DNA from: a virus
IMG/VR virus record: IMGVR_UViG_3300032223_001894
Coordinates: 1 to 37,029 of that record
DNA length: 37,029 bases
Direction: 5' to 3' (one strand)
Both the position numbers and the translations under genes were made by a program. The notes beneath the pieces are model-generated. The model ran no database searches and was not told where the DNA came from. It saw nothing but the letters and a program-made list of their open reading frames with translations. Position 1 is the stretch's first letter, and each line of letters opens with the position of its first letter. Shown piece by piece: positions 1 through 7,409 of the stretch.

Positions 1-123
1 ACACAATATCGTTTTTTGAAAATTATATTTTTAATCCTCATTTAAAGATAAAAATTTGGGATTTTTTTTGGCTTTTTCCGGCATTTCATCGTATAATTTT
101 AACAATGAATTTTGTTGTTTTTC
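1..123. repeat. Terminal overlap, left copy
   Basis: The first 123 bases are identical to 36907-37029. The repeat runs through the 3' part of a minus-strand gene that is complete only at this end. That is what a closed circular or circularly permuted molecule gives when an assembler writes the overlap twice. A real terminal direct repeat is possible but less likely, because its edges show no gene or signal boundary. Confidence 0.95.
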
Positions 124-273
124 GTCCAAACCGTTAATGAAAGAAATAACCGCCTTTTCAACGGATTCCGATTTTGATTCATAATGTAAATAACAATGAG
201 CCGTTAACATTTTATAATAACGAGGCCTCAAGTAGGTCATAACTGAGTATAAATGTTTGTTTTTAGCAGACAT
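31..273 (-). CDS. Small hypothetical protein, possibly ribbon-helix-helix-like
   Basis: 80 aa, not recognised. I chose the ATG at 273 because the upstream ATG at 339 would add a hydrophobic, low-complexity extension across the intergenic leader. The middle reads as two helices separated by a polar turn (KSESVEKAV), loosely like the helix-turn-helix half of a ribbon-helix-helix protein. That is a weak structural guess. The C-terminus is charged and lysine-rich. On the circle its stop overlaps by 11 nt the ATG of the next minus-strand gene (36947 down to 36759), so the two are probably translationally coupled. They form a short unit pointing away from the late genes. A regulatory role is possible but unproven. 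Confidence 0.6.
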   Translation of the reverse strand: MSAKNKHLYSVMTYLRPRYYKMLTAHCYLHYESKSESVEKAVISFINGLDEKQQNSLLKLYDEMPEKAKKNPKFLSLNED

Positions 274-363
274 AAAAGATTTTATTTGTAAAAATAAATA
301 AAAAGTACAATAAAAAGACAAGGAGAGTAAACAAAACAAAAATAAATATCAAATATTTGTAAC
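274..363. promoter_or_regulatory. Divergent intergenic leader between the small minus-strand unit and the head operon
   Basis: This 90-bp A/T-rich spacer separates two divergent starts (ATG at 273 on minus, ATG at 364 on plus), so at least one promoter is expected here. A minus-strand TATTTTTG lies near 336-343 and fits the Bacteroidota -7 consensus TAnnTTTG, but without a well-placed -33 TTTG. On the plus strand I find only one-mismatch versions (AATATTTG just before the ATG). The promoter assignment is inference. Confidence 0.3.
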
Positions 364-1458
364 ATGCAATTAAAATATACCATAGACATAGCGAGTGATG
401 AACCAATAATGATGTTGGATAGTCATATTGGATTCGATGCAGAAAAAGGCGAAGGAATAAACGGAGCCGAATTTTCAAAGGAATTATTGTATTTGGATTC
501 TATTGGTAAAAAAAGAATTGAAGTACGTATTAATTCAGTTGGCGGAAGCGTAATGGACGGAATGAATATTTACAACGCAATTCTAAAATCAACCGCAAAA
601 GTTGATACATACAACGTTGGTATTTGTGCGAGTATTGCCGGTGTAATATTCCAGGCAGGAAGGAACAGAATCATGGCCGATTATTCATTGTTTATGATGC
701 ATAATCCCTCCGGAGGAGATAAAAAAAGCCTTGATAAAATAAAAGAAAGTTTATTGGTAATGTTAAAACGTAAAACCGGGAAATCCGAAGCGGAATTATC
801 AAAGCTAATGGACAAAACATCATGGTTAAGCGCAGCCGAATGTAAGGAATTAAATTTATGCGATACCATTGAGGAATCTAAGGAATTAAACAAGCCAAAA
901 ATAATTTCAGCAGATTTAAAAAATGCTTGGATTGAAGCCAGGGAAATTTTAAATAGTTATAAACCAAACCCAAATATTACTAATATGAAAAGTATCATTG
1001 AAAAATTAGGCCTTTCGGAAGATGCAACCGTTGAAAATATTATCAACGCAATTGAAGAAATCGAAAACAAAGGTGCAGACGTAGAAAAAGTAAAAAAAGC
1101 GCTTGACGAAGCAAAAGCAAAATGCGATGAGTTGGAGAAAAAATACAACGAATTGAAAAAAGCGAAAGATGAGGCAGACGAGGAAGCCGAAAACAAAGAA
1201 AAAATGGAAGCTAAAAACAAAGCCGAGGAATTAATCAACGAAGCTATCAAAGTTGGTAAAATAACAAACGAGGCCTCAAATCATTGGGTAAATTTAGCCT
1301 TAACAAATTATGATTCTGCAAGCGAAATGATAAAAAATTTATCAGTTTCAAAAAAAGGAATTTCAATCAACATTTCCGATGTTAACAATTCAGAAGGAAA
1401 TTTGACAAACGTAGTTGCTCAAACTATGGTTAATCTACAAAATAAATTCAATAAATAA
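364..1458 (+). CDS. ClpP-type prohead protease fused to scaffold domain
   Basis: 364 aa. Residues about 1-195 are a ClpP/S49-like serine protease of the head-maturation type. The NSVGGSVMDG strand-turn motif is at about 57-66, the nucleophile Ser90 lies in CASIAG, His113 in FMMHNPSGG, and Asp167 in LCDTI is the likely third member of the triad. Residues about 205-310 are a Glu/Lys/Ala-rich coiled coil typical of a scaffolding core, followed by a short C-terminal tail. The protein should direct capsid assembly and then digest the scaffold during maturation. It lies immediately upstream of the capsid gene, the usual place for this pair. The fused protease-scaffold layout is common in phages. 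An internal ATG at the domain junction may give a separate scaffold product. Confidence 0.9.
   Translation: MQLKYTIDIASDEPIMMLDSHIGFDAEKGEGINGAEFSKELLYLDSIGKKRIEVRINSVGGSVMDGMNIYNAILKSTAKVDTYNVGICASIAGVIFQAGRNRIMADYSLFMMHNPSGGDKKSLDKIKESLLVMLKRKTGKSEAELSKLMDKTSWLSAAECKELNLCDTIEESKELNKPKIISADLKNAWIEAREILNSYKPNPNITNMKSIIEKLGLSEDATVENIINAIEEIENKGADVEKVKKALDEAKAKCDELEKKYNELKKAKDEADEEAENKEKMEAKNKAEELINEAIKVGKITNEASNHWVNLALTNYDSASEMIKNLSVSKKGISINISDVNNSEGNLTNVVAQTMVNLQNKFNK
985..1458 (+). CDS. Possible nested scaffold protein from internal start
   Basis: Codon 208 of the protease gene is an ATG in an A/T-rich context (TAATATGAAA), exactly where the protease domain ends and the coiled-coil domain begins. 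Starting there would give a 157-aa free scaffold in the same frame, analogous to lambda C/Nu3 and Mu I/Z, where one gene produces protease and scaffold. The evidence is positional only: the domain boundary plus a start-like context. Bacteroidota starts carry no Shine-Dalgarno sequence that could decide the matter. Confidence 0.35.
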   Translation: MKSIIEKLGLSEDATVENIINAIEEIENKGADVEKVKKALDEAKAKCDELEKKYNELKKAKDEADEEAENKEKMEAKNKAEELINEAIKVGKITNEASNHWVNLALTNYDSASEMIKNLSVSKKGISINISDVNNSEGNLTNVVAQTMVNLQNKFNK

Positions 1459-1484
1459 TTAACAATAAATAAAAACAAATTAAA

Positions 1485-2480
1485 ATGGCAAACGAAGCAT
1501 TAAACATCCAGGACACCACATATTCCGGTAGCGTAGCGAGTTATTTCATTACAAGAGCCGTAGTTGGTGCAGACACCATTGAAAAAGGTGTAATTTATGT
1601 TGAGGACGGAATCAGAAAGAAAAAGACAATCCCAAGAATTGAAGTAAGCGGATTCATGCAAAGACGTACCGCAACGCCGGTTTCTCAAGGAAGCGTAACC
1701 GTTGACGGCAGAGTTATTGACCCTCAAGACTTAATGTTGTATTATGAATTTAATCCAAGAGATTTTGAGCAACATTTCTATGCAGAACAATTACAACCAA
1801 AATTATTAGGACGTGAGTTGCCGGTAACCGCAGAAAATTTCATGGTTATGCAAACAATGAAACGTTTGAATGAATTTTTTGAAAACGCAATCCATAGAGG
1901 CCGTAAAGAATATGACACTCAAGGTTCAGCAGTTGACCCAACTTCAAAAGGTGATGTTGCAGGTGCCTCAGCTTATTTCTATTTTGACGGTTTAATTAAA
2001 AAGGCGTTGGATGCCGGTGATACAATTGCCGTTCCAACACCGGTTGCATTAACCTATTCAAACATTAGAGATAAATTTCAATTAGCGTTAAATTTAGTTC
2101 CAAAAGCATTACTTTACAGATACGGTAAAGCAGGATTAAAATTCATCGTTTCTTATGCTGACCAATTAAAATACGAGCAAGCATTAAGACAAGATGCTTA
2201 CAAAAATCAGGACACTACTGAATCAGGTATCAACAGATATTCAGGTTATGATGTAGTTCCAGTTGCAGGTCTACCTGAAAATACCTTTTATGTATGTATT
2301 GCTAAACCTGATATTGATTCAAATCTTTGGTTAGGTATCAACAGCACTGAAGATAACCAATTACAATTAATGAGATTGCAAAACAACTCTGAAATGTTCT
2401 TTGTAAAAGGTCTTTTCAAAATGGATACTCAAATTGGATTTGCTGACCAATTAGTAATCTACACTACTATTACAGCTTAA
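1485..2480 (+). CDS. Major capsid protein
   Basis: 331 aa, directly after the protease/scaffold gene and followed by a hairpin terminator, which is the usual position and length for an HK97-fold capsid subunit. The N-terminal 60 residues contain a charged GIRKKKTIPRI stretch that could form the N-arm/E-loop. The rest is mixed alpha/beta with no catalytic motif or membrane segment. Assignment rests on context, size and general resemblance to Mu-like capsid proteins of Bacteroidota phages. Base composition changes inside the gene: the last ~440 bp contain no CCGG and use T-ended codons, while the first part resembles the rest of the genome. A recombination joint inside the gene is likely. Confidence 0.85.
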   Translation: MANEALNIQDTTYSGSVASYFITRAVVGADTIEKGVIYVEDGIRKKKTIPRIEVSGFMQRRTATPVSQGSVTVDGRVIDPQDLMLYYEFNPRDFEQHFYAEQLQPKLLGRELPVTAENFMVMQTMKRLNEFFENAIHRGRKEYDTQGSAVDPTSKGDVAGASAYFYFDGLIKKALDAGDTIAVPTPVALTYSNIRDKFQLALNLVPKALLYRYGKAGLKFIVSYADQLKYEQALRQDAYKNQDTTESGINRYSGYDVVPVAGLPENTFYVCIAKPDIDSNLWLGINSTEDNQLQLMRLQNNSEMFFVKGLFKMDTQIGFADQLVIYTTITA

Positions 2481-2486
2481 TTAAAT

Positions 2487-2506
2487 GGGGGAGTAAAATC
2501 CCCCTT
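2487..2506 (+). terminator. Hairpin terminator or attenuator after the capsid gene
   Basis: GGGGGA (2487-2492) pairs with TCCCCC (2499-2504) around a 6-nt loop, starting 7 nt after the capsid stop. The T-tract is poor (TTATCTT), so it may attenuate read-through or protect the 3' end of an abundant capsid mRNA rather than stop transcription fully. Confidence 0.7.
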
Positions 2507-2533
2507 ATCTTAAACTTATAAAAACTAAAAAAT

Positions 2534-2890
2534 ATGCCACGTTTCGGATTATTAAAAAACGAAGATAACACAGGTAGAGTTTTAAACTTTGCTAAATTAA
2601 CTCCTGCTTATGCAGCTTCAGTTACTGTTGTTCCTAATGCTTCTAAAACTTTTGTTATACCTGCTGATTTAACAGGTGCTTTAACATTAGTTGCTACTGT
2701 TTCTTCTTCACAAGATTGTGATGAATTAGTATGTGTATTTAAAGCATCAGGTGCTAATAGAGTAGTAACTTTCTCAACTGGTTTTGCTTCAGCAGGTACT
2801 TTAACTGTACTTTCAGGTAAATCAGGTTCAGCATCTTTTGTATTTAATGGAACTGCTTTTGTTGAAAAAGGCAGAGCATTAGAATCTTAA
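2534..2890 (+). CDS. Small beta-rich capsid-associated protein (possible decoration protein)
   Basis: 118 aa. The sequence is rich in Val, Thr, Ala, Ser and Gly with alternating hydrophobic strands and no catalytic motif. It looks like a small beta-barrel or jelly-roll. Position directly after the capsid gene suggests a head decoration or stabilising protein, but this is context only. It lies between two hairpins (2487 and 3132), so its expression may be set apart from the flanking genes. The gene is wholly inside a 1.86-kb stretch with no CCGG and with T-ended codons (GCT, ACT, GTT), unlike the tail genes downstream, which suggests recent exchange. Confidence 0.6.
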   Translation: MPRFGLLKNEDNTGRVLNFAKLTPAYAASVTVVPNASKTFVIPADLTGALTLVATVSSSQDCDELVCVFKASGANRVVTFSTGFASAGTLTVLSGKSGSASFVFNGTAFVEKGRALES

Positions 2891-2902
2891 TAATTATTTC
2901 TT

Positions 2903-3109
2903 ATGGAAGAATTAAAAGAGTTTTTACTATCTCATACTTATATCAAAGTTGTTTACTTATTGGAAAATGGATGGGCAATACACAAGCCATCTGAAAAACA
3001 CGAAGTAAAAACAAGAGAGGAAATATTAAATCCTGTTGTTAAACAACAAGAAGAAATAGAAACTCCAATTGAGAAAAAAGCAGAAGTAAAAACAAAAAAA
3101 ACCAAATAA
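2903..3109 (+). CDS. Small hypothetical protein in head-tail region
   Basis: 68 aa, not recognised. The N-terminal half (KEFLLSHTYIKVVYLLENGW) is hydrophobic and could form a small helix-strand unit. The C-terminal half is a charged Lys/Glu/Val-rich tail that looks disordered. It follows the putative decoration gene by 12 nt and precedes a clear terminator. It could be a small head-associated protein or an assembly factor; nothing in the sequence decides. Confidence 0.6.
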   Translation: MEELKEFLLSHTYIKVVYLLENGWAIHKPSEKHEVKTREEILNPVVKQQEEIETPIEKKAEVKTKKTK

Positions 3110-3131
3110 TTATAAACAGCTTAAAAGATAG

Positions 3132-3165
3132 AAAGCCACTTATTATCTAATGGGTGGCTTTTTTT
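3132..3165 (+). terminator. Rho-independent terminator before the tail sheath gene
   Basis: AAAGCCAC (3132-3139) pairs perfectly with GTGGCTTT (3154-3161) around a 14-nt loop and runs into a T-tract to 3165. It closes the head-gene block and precedes the tail operon, so tail transcription either reads through or restarts in the short spacer 3166-3189, where I see no clear promoter. Confidence 0.8.
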
Positions 3166-3189
3166 CTAAGAGCATAAAACCAAAAAACA

Positions 3190-4713
3190 ATGTTACCTAA
3201 TATCACGTTTAATTATGGAAAAGGTGGTCTTGGCAGGCCTTTGACAGGAGAGGATTTCATTAGTGGTCTAATGTTTGTCAATTCTTCTTTGCCAAGTGGT
3301 TTTTCATCAACCGATAGAATAAAAAAAGTATTCTCTTTAGCTGAAGCTCAAGGTTTAGGAATACTTAATGACTATGCAGATGAAACTAAATCTGATGCAA
3401 GCATCACAATAACTACTAAAGCAGCATCAGGAGATTTTATTTCTTTAACTTGTGCTACTATTGAAGGTACAGTAAAATTAATTGATAAGTATTATTTTGT
3501 TACTGCTGATTTTGTAAGTACGGATACTACCGCTCAAGCAATAACTGCTGCCATTAATGCAGGTACTTCTGTTCATGGATTTACTGCTCAAACTTTTACT
3601 AGTACAGTTTTAATTACTGCTGTTGCAGGACAAGGTATATTTTTAAATTCAGGTACACCTTATACAGTTACTGCATCAGGTGCAGTAGATTGGACATTAG
3701 TTCAAAATGAAGATTTAGGAATTGCTTCTAAAAGAGCAGTTGAATGGTATCATGTATCTGAATTTTTTAGATTACAACCTAAAGGAGTTCTTTATATAGC
3801 TTATTATGATACTTTTGATGCTACCAATGTAGCTTTAGTAAGAGATTATTCAAACGGAACAATCAGACAACTTGGAATTAATCACGATTTTACAGGAACT
3901 TTTTCAACCGGAATCATAACAGATTTACAATCAATAGCAGATGAATCACAAGCCTTGTATAAGCCATTATCAATCGTTTACAACGCAGATATAAGCGATT
4001 ATGGTACATTATCAAGTTTGCCGGATTTAAGCGGTTTAAATTCAAAAAACGTTTCTGTTGTTATAGGCCAGGACGGAAAAGGATATGGATACAAATTATA
4101 CAAAAGTATTGGATATTCAATTGGTTCATTAGGTGCAGTATTGGGCGCAGTTGCTTTATCAAGCGTTTCGGAATCTATTGCTTGGGTTTCTAAATTCAAT
4201 ATGAGTAACGGAACAGAATTGGACACAATTATGTTTGGAGTAAACGGCTCAACCGGAGTTTTTTATAATAGCATTCCGGATTCTCAATTAACATCCTTAA
4301 ATAATTACGGTTATGTATTTTTAAGGAAATTGGTTGGCATAACAGGAACATATAACACACCGCCGGTAACAGCTACCTTGAATTCAAATGATTATCATTT
4401 TATCTATTCAAATAGAACAATTGATAAAGCTACAAGAGGCATCAGAACAACAATGTTACCGTTGTTATCAAGTCCTATAAAATTAAATTCGGACGGTACA
4501 TTGACAGATACCACAATTCAATATTTTATTTCTCAGGCTAACATTAATTTGGATGCAATGGTGAGAAATGCAGAATTGAGCAATTTTGAAGTTACTATTG
4601 ACCCAACCCAGGATGTTTTGTCAACAAATAATGTAACCGTTGCGGTTAAATTGTTGCCAATAGGGGTTGCGGATTTTATTACAATTAACATAGGTTTTAC
4701 AACATCAATCTAA
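3190..4713 (+). CDS. Contractile tail sheath protein (DUF2586-like)
   Basis: 507 aa, the size of a compact sheath. The N-terminus (GGLGRPLTGEDFISGL) matches the start of DUF2586-type sheath proteins of Bacteroidota phages. Residues about 68-170 look like an inserted beta-rich domain (Thr/Ala/Ser-rich, ends near TVTASGAVDW), probably surface-exposed on the sheath. The C-terminal ~150 residues form the conserved polymerisation domain. The sheath gene is followed directly by the tube gene, as in other contractile phages. The first ~235 codons lack CCGG and use T-ended codons, while the rest is typical of this genome, so a recombination joint near 3.9 kb inside the gene is likely. Confidence 0.85.
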   Translation: MLPNITFNYGKGGLGRPLTGEDFISGLMFVNSSLPSGFSSTDRIKKVFSLAEAQGLGILNDYADETKSDASITITTKAASGDFISLTCATIEGTVKLIDKYYFVTADFVSTDTTAQAITAAINAGTSVHGFTAQTFTSTVLITAVAGQGIFLNSGTPYTVTASGAVDWTLVQNEDLGIASKRAVEWYHVSEFFRLQPKGVLYIAYYDTFDATNVALVRDYSNGTIRQLGINHDFTGTFSTGIITDLQSIADESQALYKPLSIVYNADISDYGTLSSLPDLSGLNSKNVSVVIGQDGKGYGYKLYKSIGYSIGSLGAVLGAVALSSVSESIAWVSKFNMSNGTELDTIMFGVNGSTGVFYNSIPDSQLTSLNNYGYVFLRKLVGITGTYNTPPVTATLNSNDYHFIYSNRTIDKATRGIRTTMLPLLSSPIKLNSDGTLTDTTIQYFISQANINLDAMVRNAELSNFEVTIDPTQDVLSTNNVTVAVKLLPIGVADFITINIGFTTSI

Positions 4714-4725
4714 TAAAAAAAAGTT

Positions 4726-5142
4726 ATGGCAACACCTTTAATAAATGGCGTTTCTTATGGTTGGGGAAATATTACATTGGTACTTTTCGGAGTACCGGTT
4801 GTAGGGATAACCAAAATAGACTACAAAGCCAAGCAAGTAAAAGAAAATTTATATGGAGCCGGATACAAACCGGTTTCAAGAGGGTACGGAAAGTATGAGT
4901 ACGAAGGTTCAATTGAAATTTATACGGAGGAATGGAAAAGAATAATTGCATCAAGTCCAAACCGCGACCCATTATCAATTGCTCCATTTGACATTAACAT
5001 TGTATTCGGCGGTAACAGAGTTGCAGTTGATTCAGACGTGTTAAAAATGTGCGAATTTTTGGAGAATCCATTAAGTTCATCAGAAGGGGATACATCAATA
5101 AAAGTTTCAATACCTTTAATTATTGGTGATATTGTGAGATAA
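4726..5142 (+). CDS. Tail tube protein
   Basis: 138 aa, 12 nt after the sheath gene. Size, beta-rich pattern and position between sheath and tail chaperone fit the tube (Mu gpM / XkdM-like family). The middle carries the Gly-Tyr-rich RGYGKYEYEG turn and a following helix (EEWKRIIASS) typical of such proteins. It should polymerise into the inner tail tube inside the sheath. A strong stem-loop in the next 45 nt separates it from the chaperone gene and may set the ratio of tube to chaperone. The identification is by context and overall resemblance. Confidence 0.8.
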   Translation: MATPLINGVSYGWGNITLVLFGVPVVGITKIDYKAKQVKENLYGAGYKPVSRGYGKYEYEGSIEIYTEEWKRIIASSPNRDPLSIAPFDINIVFGGNRVAVDSDVLKMCEFLENPLSSSEGDTSIKVSIPLIIGDIVR

Positions 5143-5146
5143 CGTA

Positions 5147-5191
5147 AATATTTTGTAATTTAGTCCCGTAAGACTAAACCAACAAAATATT
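5147..5191 (+). promoter_or_regulatory. 45-nt two-part stem-loop abutting the tail-chaperone start codon
   Basis: Outer stem AATATTTTGT (5147-5156) pairs perfectly with ACAAAATATT (5182-5191). Inner stem TTTAGTC (5159-5165) pairs with GACTAAA (5172-5178) around loop CCGTAA. Small internal loops (AA and CCA) separate them. The last paired base is immediately before the ATG at 5192 and the first is five bases after the tube stop. There is no T-tract, so it is not a classic terminator. Likely roles are limiting translation of the chaperone or acting as an RNA processing or stability element. Confidence 0.7.
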
Positions 5192-5545
5192 ATGGAAAAA
5201 GAAATAAAAAAAATAACGCCGGAGGAAATTGAAAAAAAGCGTGTTAAATTATCCGAGGAATTAAACAAGGAAGTTTACGCGCATTGTTTTGAAACCGAAA
5301 AAGGTGAGCAAATCATCGGGTTTTTTAAAAATCCGGACAGGCTTGTAAAAATGAGAGCGCTTGATATGTCTTTACAAAGTTGGACAAATTCGGCGGATAT
5401 TTTATTGAAAACGTCATTAATCACGGAGCACTCAGATTCCAGGATAATGTCAGAAAGCAGTGAAAACGATACAATTTATTTTTCATTTTTATTAAAAGCC
5501 AATGAGCTTGTTAAATTTTATTCCGAACAGCAAAAAAAAAGTTAA
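5192..5545 (+). CDS. Tail assembly chaperone, short form
   Basis: 117 aa. Position between tube and tape measure, a charged N-terminus, and an A9 run just before the stop identify the first gene of the gpG/gpGT-type chaperone pair. The protein should bind the tape-measure protein and recruit tube subunits without entering the virion. It starts directly against a stem-loop, which may repress its translation. It ends ...QQKKS-stop within CAAAAAAAAAGTTAA. In the -1 frame an open stretch continues to 5718 without a start codon of its own, as expected for the T part of a G-T fusion. Confidence 0.85.
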   Translation: MEKEIKKITPEEIEKKRVKLSEELNKEVYAHCFETEKGEQIIGFFKNPDRLVKMRALDMSLQSWTNSADILLKTSLITEHSDSRIMSESSENDTIYFSFLLKANELVKFYSEQQKKS

Positions 5546-5718
5546 TTCAATTTAAGGTTGATGATGAGAGTAGCGAAGAACGACAAATCAGTGCGTTACT
5601 TCGCTATTTTTTTAAAATAAATCCGGATGAATTAAGCGAAGATGATTTTTATCAACGTTGGGGTGAATTAAGATATGTATTGAAAAAACTAAATTTAATG
5701 AACATCCAAAATGAATAG
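5192..5718 (+). CDS. Tail assembly chaperone, long form by -1 frameshift
   Basis: If the ribosome slips back one base on A_AAA_AAA (5533-5539), reading resumes at 5539 with AAG TTA ATT and continues to TAG at 5716-5718. This gives a 175-aa fusion whose added 59 residues start KLIQFKVDDE and include FYQRWGELRYVLKKLNL. The extension has no ATG until near its end, so it is only reachable by frameshift. It overlaps the tape-measure start (5711) by 8 nt. The arrangement (tube, G, G-T fusion, tape measure) is conserved in long-tailed phages. I infer the frameshift from sequence and architecture; its efficiency is unknown. Confidence 0.8.
5533..5539 (+). other. Slippery site for -1 ribosomal frameshift
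   Basis: A_AAA_AAA in the zero frame, inside a nine-A run (5532-5540), 3 nt before the zero-frame stop. Both tRNAs can re-pair fully after a -1 slip. This is the kind of heptamer known from chaperone genes of many tailed phages. Confidence 0.75.
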
Positions 5719-7405
5719 TACGGAAAATGTAAAATATGTATTGACCTTAAATGATTTGTTTAGCGCTCAGATAAAAACAGCAATTAACGAATCGGAAAGG
5801 TTAAATAAAAGCGTTTCAAATACCCAATCAACTTTAAGCGGATTGGCAGGAATTGCCGGAAGTGTTTTTGCAGGAATTGGAATTGCGGAATTGGGCAGAG
5901 GGGTAATGGAAGTGGGGCAGACGTTTGAGAACGCCGAAATGGGGTTGAATACTTTGTTAAAATCCGGAGAAAAAGCCAAGGAAGTTTTTAATGCTATAAA
6001 GGAGGATGCGATGAAAACGCCATTTGACTTTAAAACATTATTGGGTGCAAACAGGGCGCTTTTATCCGCAGGAGAATCAGCGGAAGGGGCAAGAAAAACC
6101 GTGTTAAATTTAGGAAATGCAATTTCCGCATCCGGAGGAGGAAACGATGAATTTCAAAGAATGATAGCGAATTTAATGCAAATTAAAAACGTTGGAAAAG
6201 CATCCGCCCAGGATATAAAACAATTTGGTTATGCCGGAATAAATATTTATCAAATGTTGGCAGATGCAACCGGAAAAACCATTGCAGAAACAAAAGATAT
6301 GGAGGTTTCATATGATGTTTTAGCGTTGGCATTACAGAAAGCCGGTGAGAGCGGAGGTATATTTGAAAACGGATTGTCCAATGCGATGAATACAACAACC
6401 GGTAAATTATCAAATTTAGGTGACCAATTTGATATGTTTAAAAACGGTTTATTTTTAGAATTAAAACCGGTTATTTTATCAATAATTGATAGTTTATCCG
6501 GATTTATAGAAATCGGAAAAAAAATAATTCCTTTTATAAAAGAACATTCCGGAGCCATTAAAGGAATAGCGATTGCGGTTGCCGGATTAACAATTGCGTA
6601 TAATGCAAATAGTATAATAAGCGGAATTGTTGCGCTTAAAACAAGTTTATTGACAGCCGGTACCATTACAAGTACAATAGCAACAATTGCTCAGATAGTA
6701 GCAACCGAAGGATTGACAGCCGGATTTATGGCCTTAAATATAGCGATGTCCTCAAATCCAATCGGATTAGTTATTGGAGCCTTGGCGTTGTTAACCGCCG
6801 GAGTTGTTTATTGCTATAATGAATTTGAAACTTTCCGTTGGGCAATGGATACCGTTTGGGAAGTTATAAAGGGAGTTGGAATGGCAATATGGGATTCTTT
6901 GATAATGCCTTTTAAAATAGCGGTTAACGGGGCAATGGCCTTATGGAACGTTTTAACGGGTGATTTAAGTTCAGCGAAGGCAAATATGCAATCAATGGCC
7001 GATGCGATGTTAGCACCTTTCAACTCAGTAAAAGAGGGAATATTGGAAGCCAACAAAGTTTATAAGGATTCGCCATTGGTTCAAGCAAAAAGATTGGAAA
7101 AAGCAGAAATAAAAGCCACGGCGCAGAAAGGGAAAGAAAGGGACAAAGGAATAATTGCAAGTTTAAAAGACGGAATTAAACCAGGTGCCGAAGCAACAAC
7201 AACCGGAGTTGATAAAAAAGACAAGGCAAGTAGTGTAAAAAGCGATAAACCAATAAATATAAACATTTCAATCGGAAAATTAATAGAAACCCAACAAATA
7301 AAGGTTGAAAACGCCGGTAAGGATTTTGTTAATAGAATCCACGATGAAGTAAGCAAAGCGCTTTTATTAGCAGTAAACGATGCAAACAGAATAGCAACAC
7401 AATAA
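5711..7405 (+). CDS. Tape measure protein
   Basis: 564 aa. The N-terminus has the usual tape-measure start: a short helical segment, then a Gly/Ala-rich hydrophobic stretch (about 38-70). The conserved segment around TPFDFKTLLGANRALLSAG (about 105-123) is typical of Mu-like and Bacteroidota tape measures. Long predicted helices and two strongly hydrophobic stretches lie near 280-360. The C-terminal 100 residues are Lys/Ala-rich coiled coil. The protein sets tail length and is likely injected with the DNA. At 564 residues the tail would be fairly short, since length scales roughly with residue number. It overlaps the frameshifted chaperone by 8 nt. Confidence 0.9.
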   Translation: MNSTENVKYVLTLNDLFSAQIKTAINESERLNKSVSNTQSTLSGLAGIAGSVFAGIGIAELGRGVMEVGQTFENAEMGLNTLLKSGEKAKEVFNAIKEDAMKTPFDFKTLLGANRALLSAGESAEGARKTVLNLGNAISASGGGNDEFQRMIANLMQIKNVGKASAQDIKQFGYAGINIYQMLADATGKTIAETKDMEVSYDVLALALQKAGESGGIFENGLSNAMNTTTGKLSNLGDQFDMFKNGLFLELKPVILSIIDSLSGFIEIGKKIIPFIKEHSGAIKGIAIAVAGLTIAYNANSIISGIVALKTSLLTAGTITSTIATIAQIVATEGLTAGFMALNIAMSSNPIGLVIGALALLTAGVVYCYNEFETFRWAMDTVWEVIKGVGMAIWDSLIMPFKIAVNGAMALWNVLTGDLSSAKANMQSMADAMLAPFNSVKEGILEANKVYKDSPLVQAKRLEKAEIKATAQKGKERDKGIIASLKDGIKPGAEATTTGVDKKDKASSVKSDKPININISIGKLIETQQIKVENAGKDFVNRIHDEVSKALLLAVNDANRIATQ

Positions 7406-7409
7406 TATT

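Noticed and set aside
1-123. Reading the terminal repeat as a true direct terminal repeat of the virion DNA
   Set aside because: It starts and ends within small genes and carries no packaging-like signal. A circular assembly overlap explains it more simply, although read depth would be needed to be sure.
263-478. 71-aa minus-strand frame across the head-operon leader and protease start
   Set aside because: Opposite-strand shadow of the protease gene with a low-complexity hydrophobic translation.
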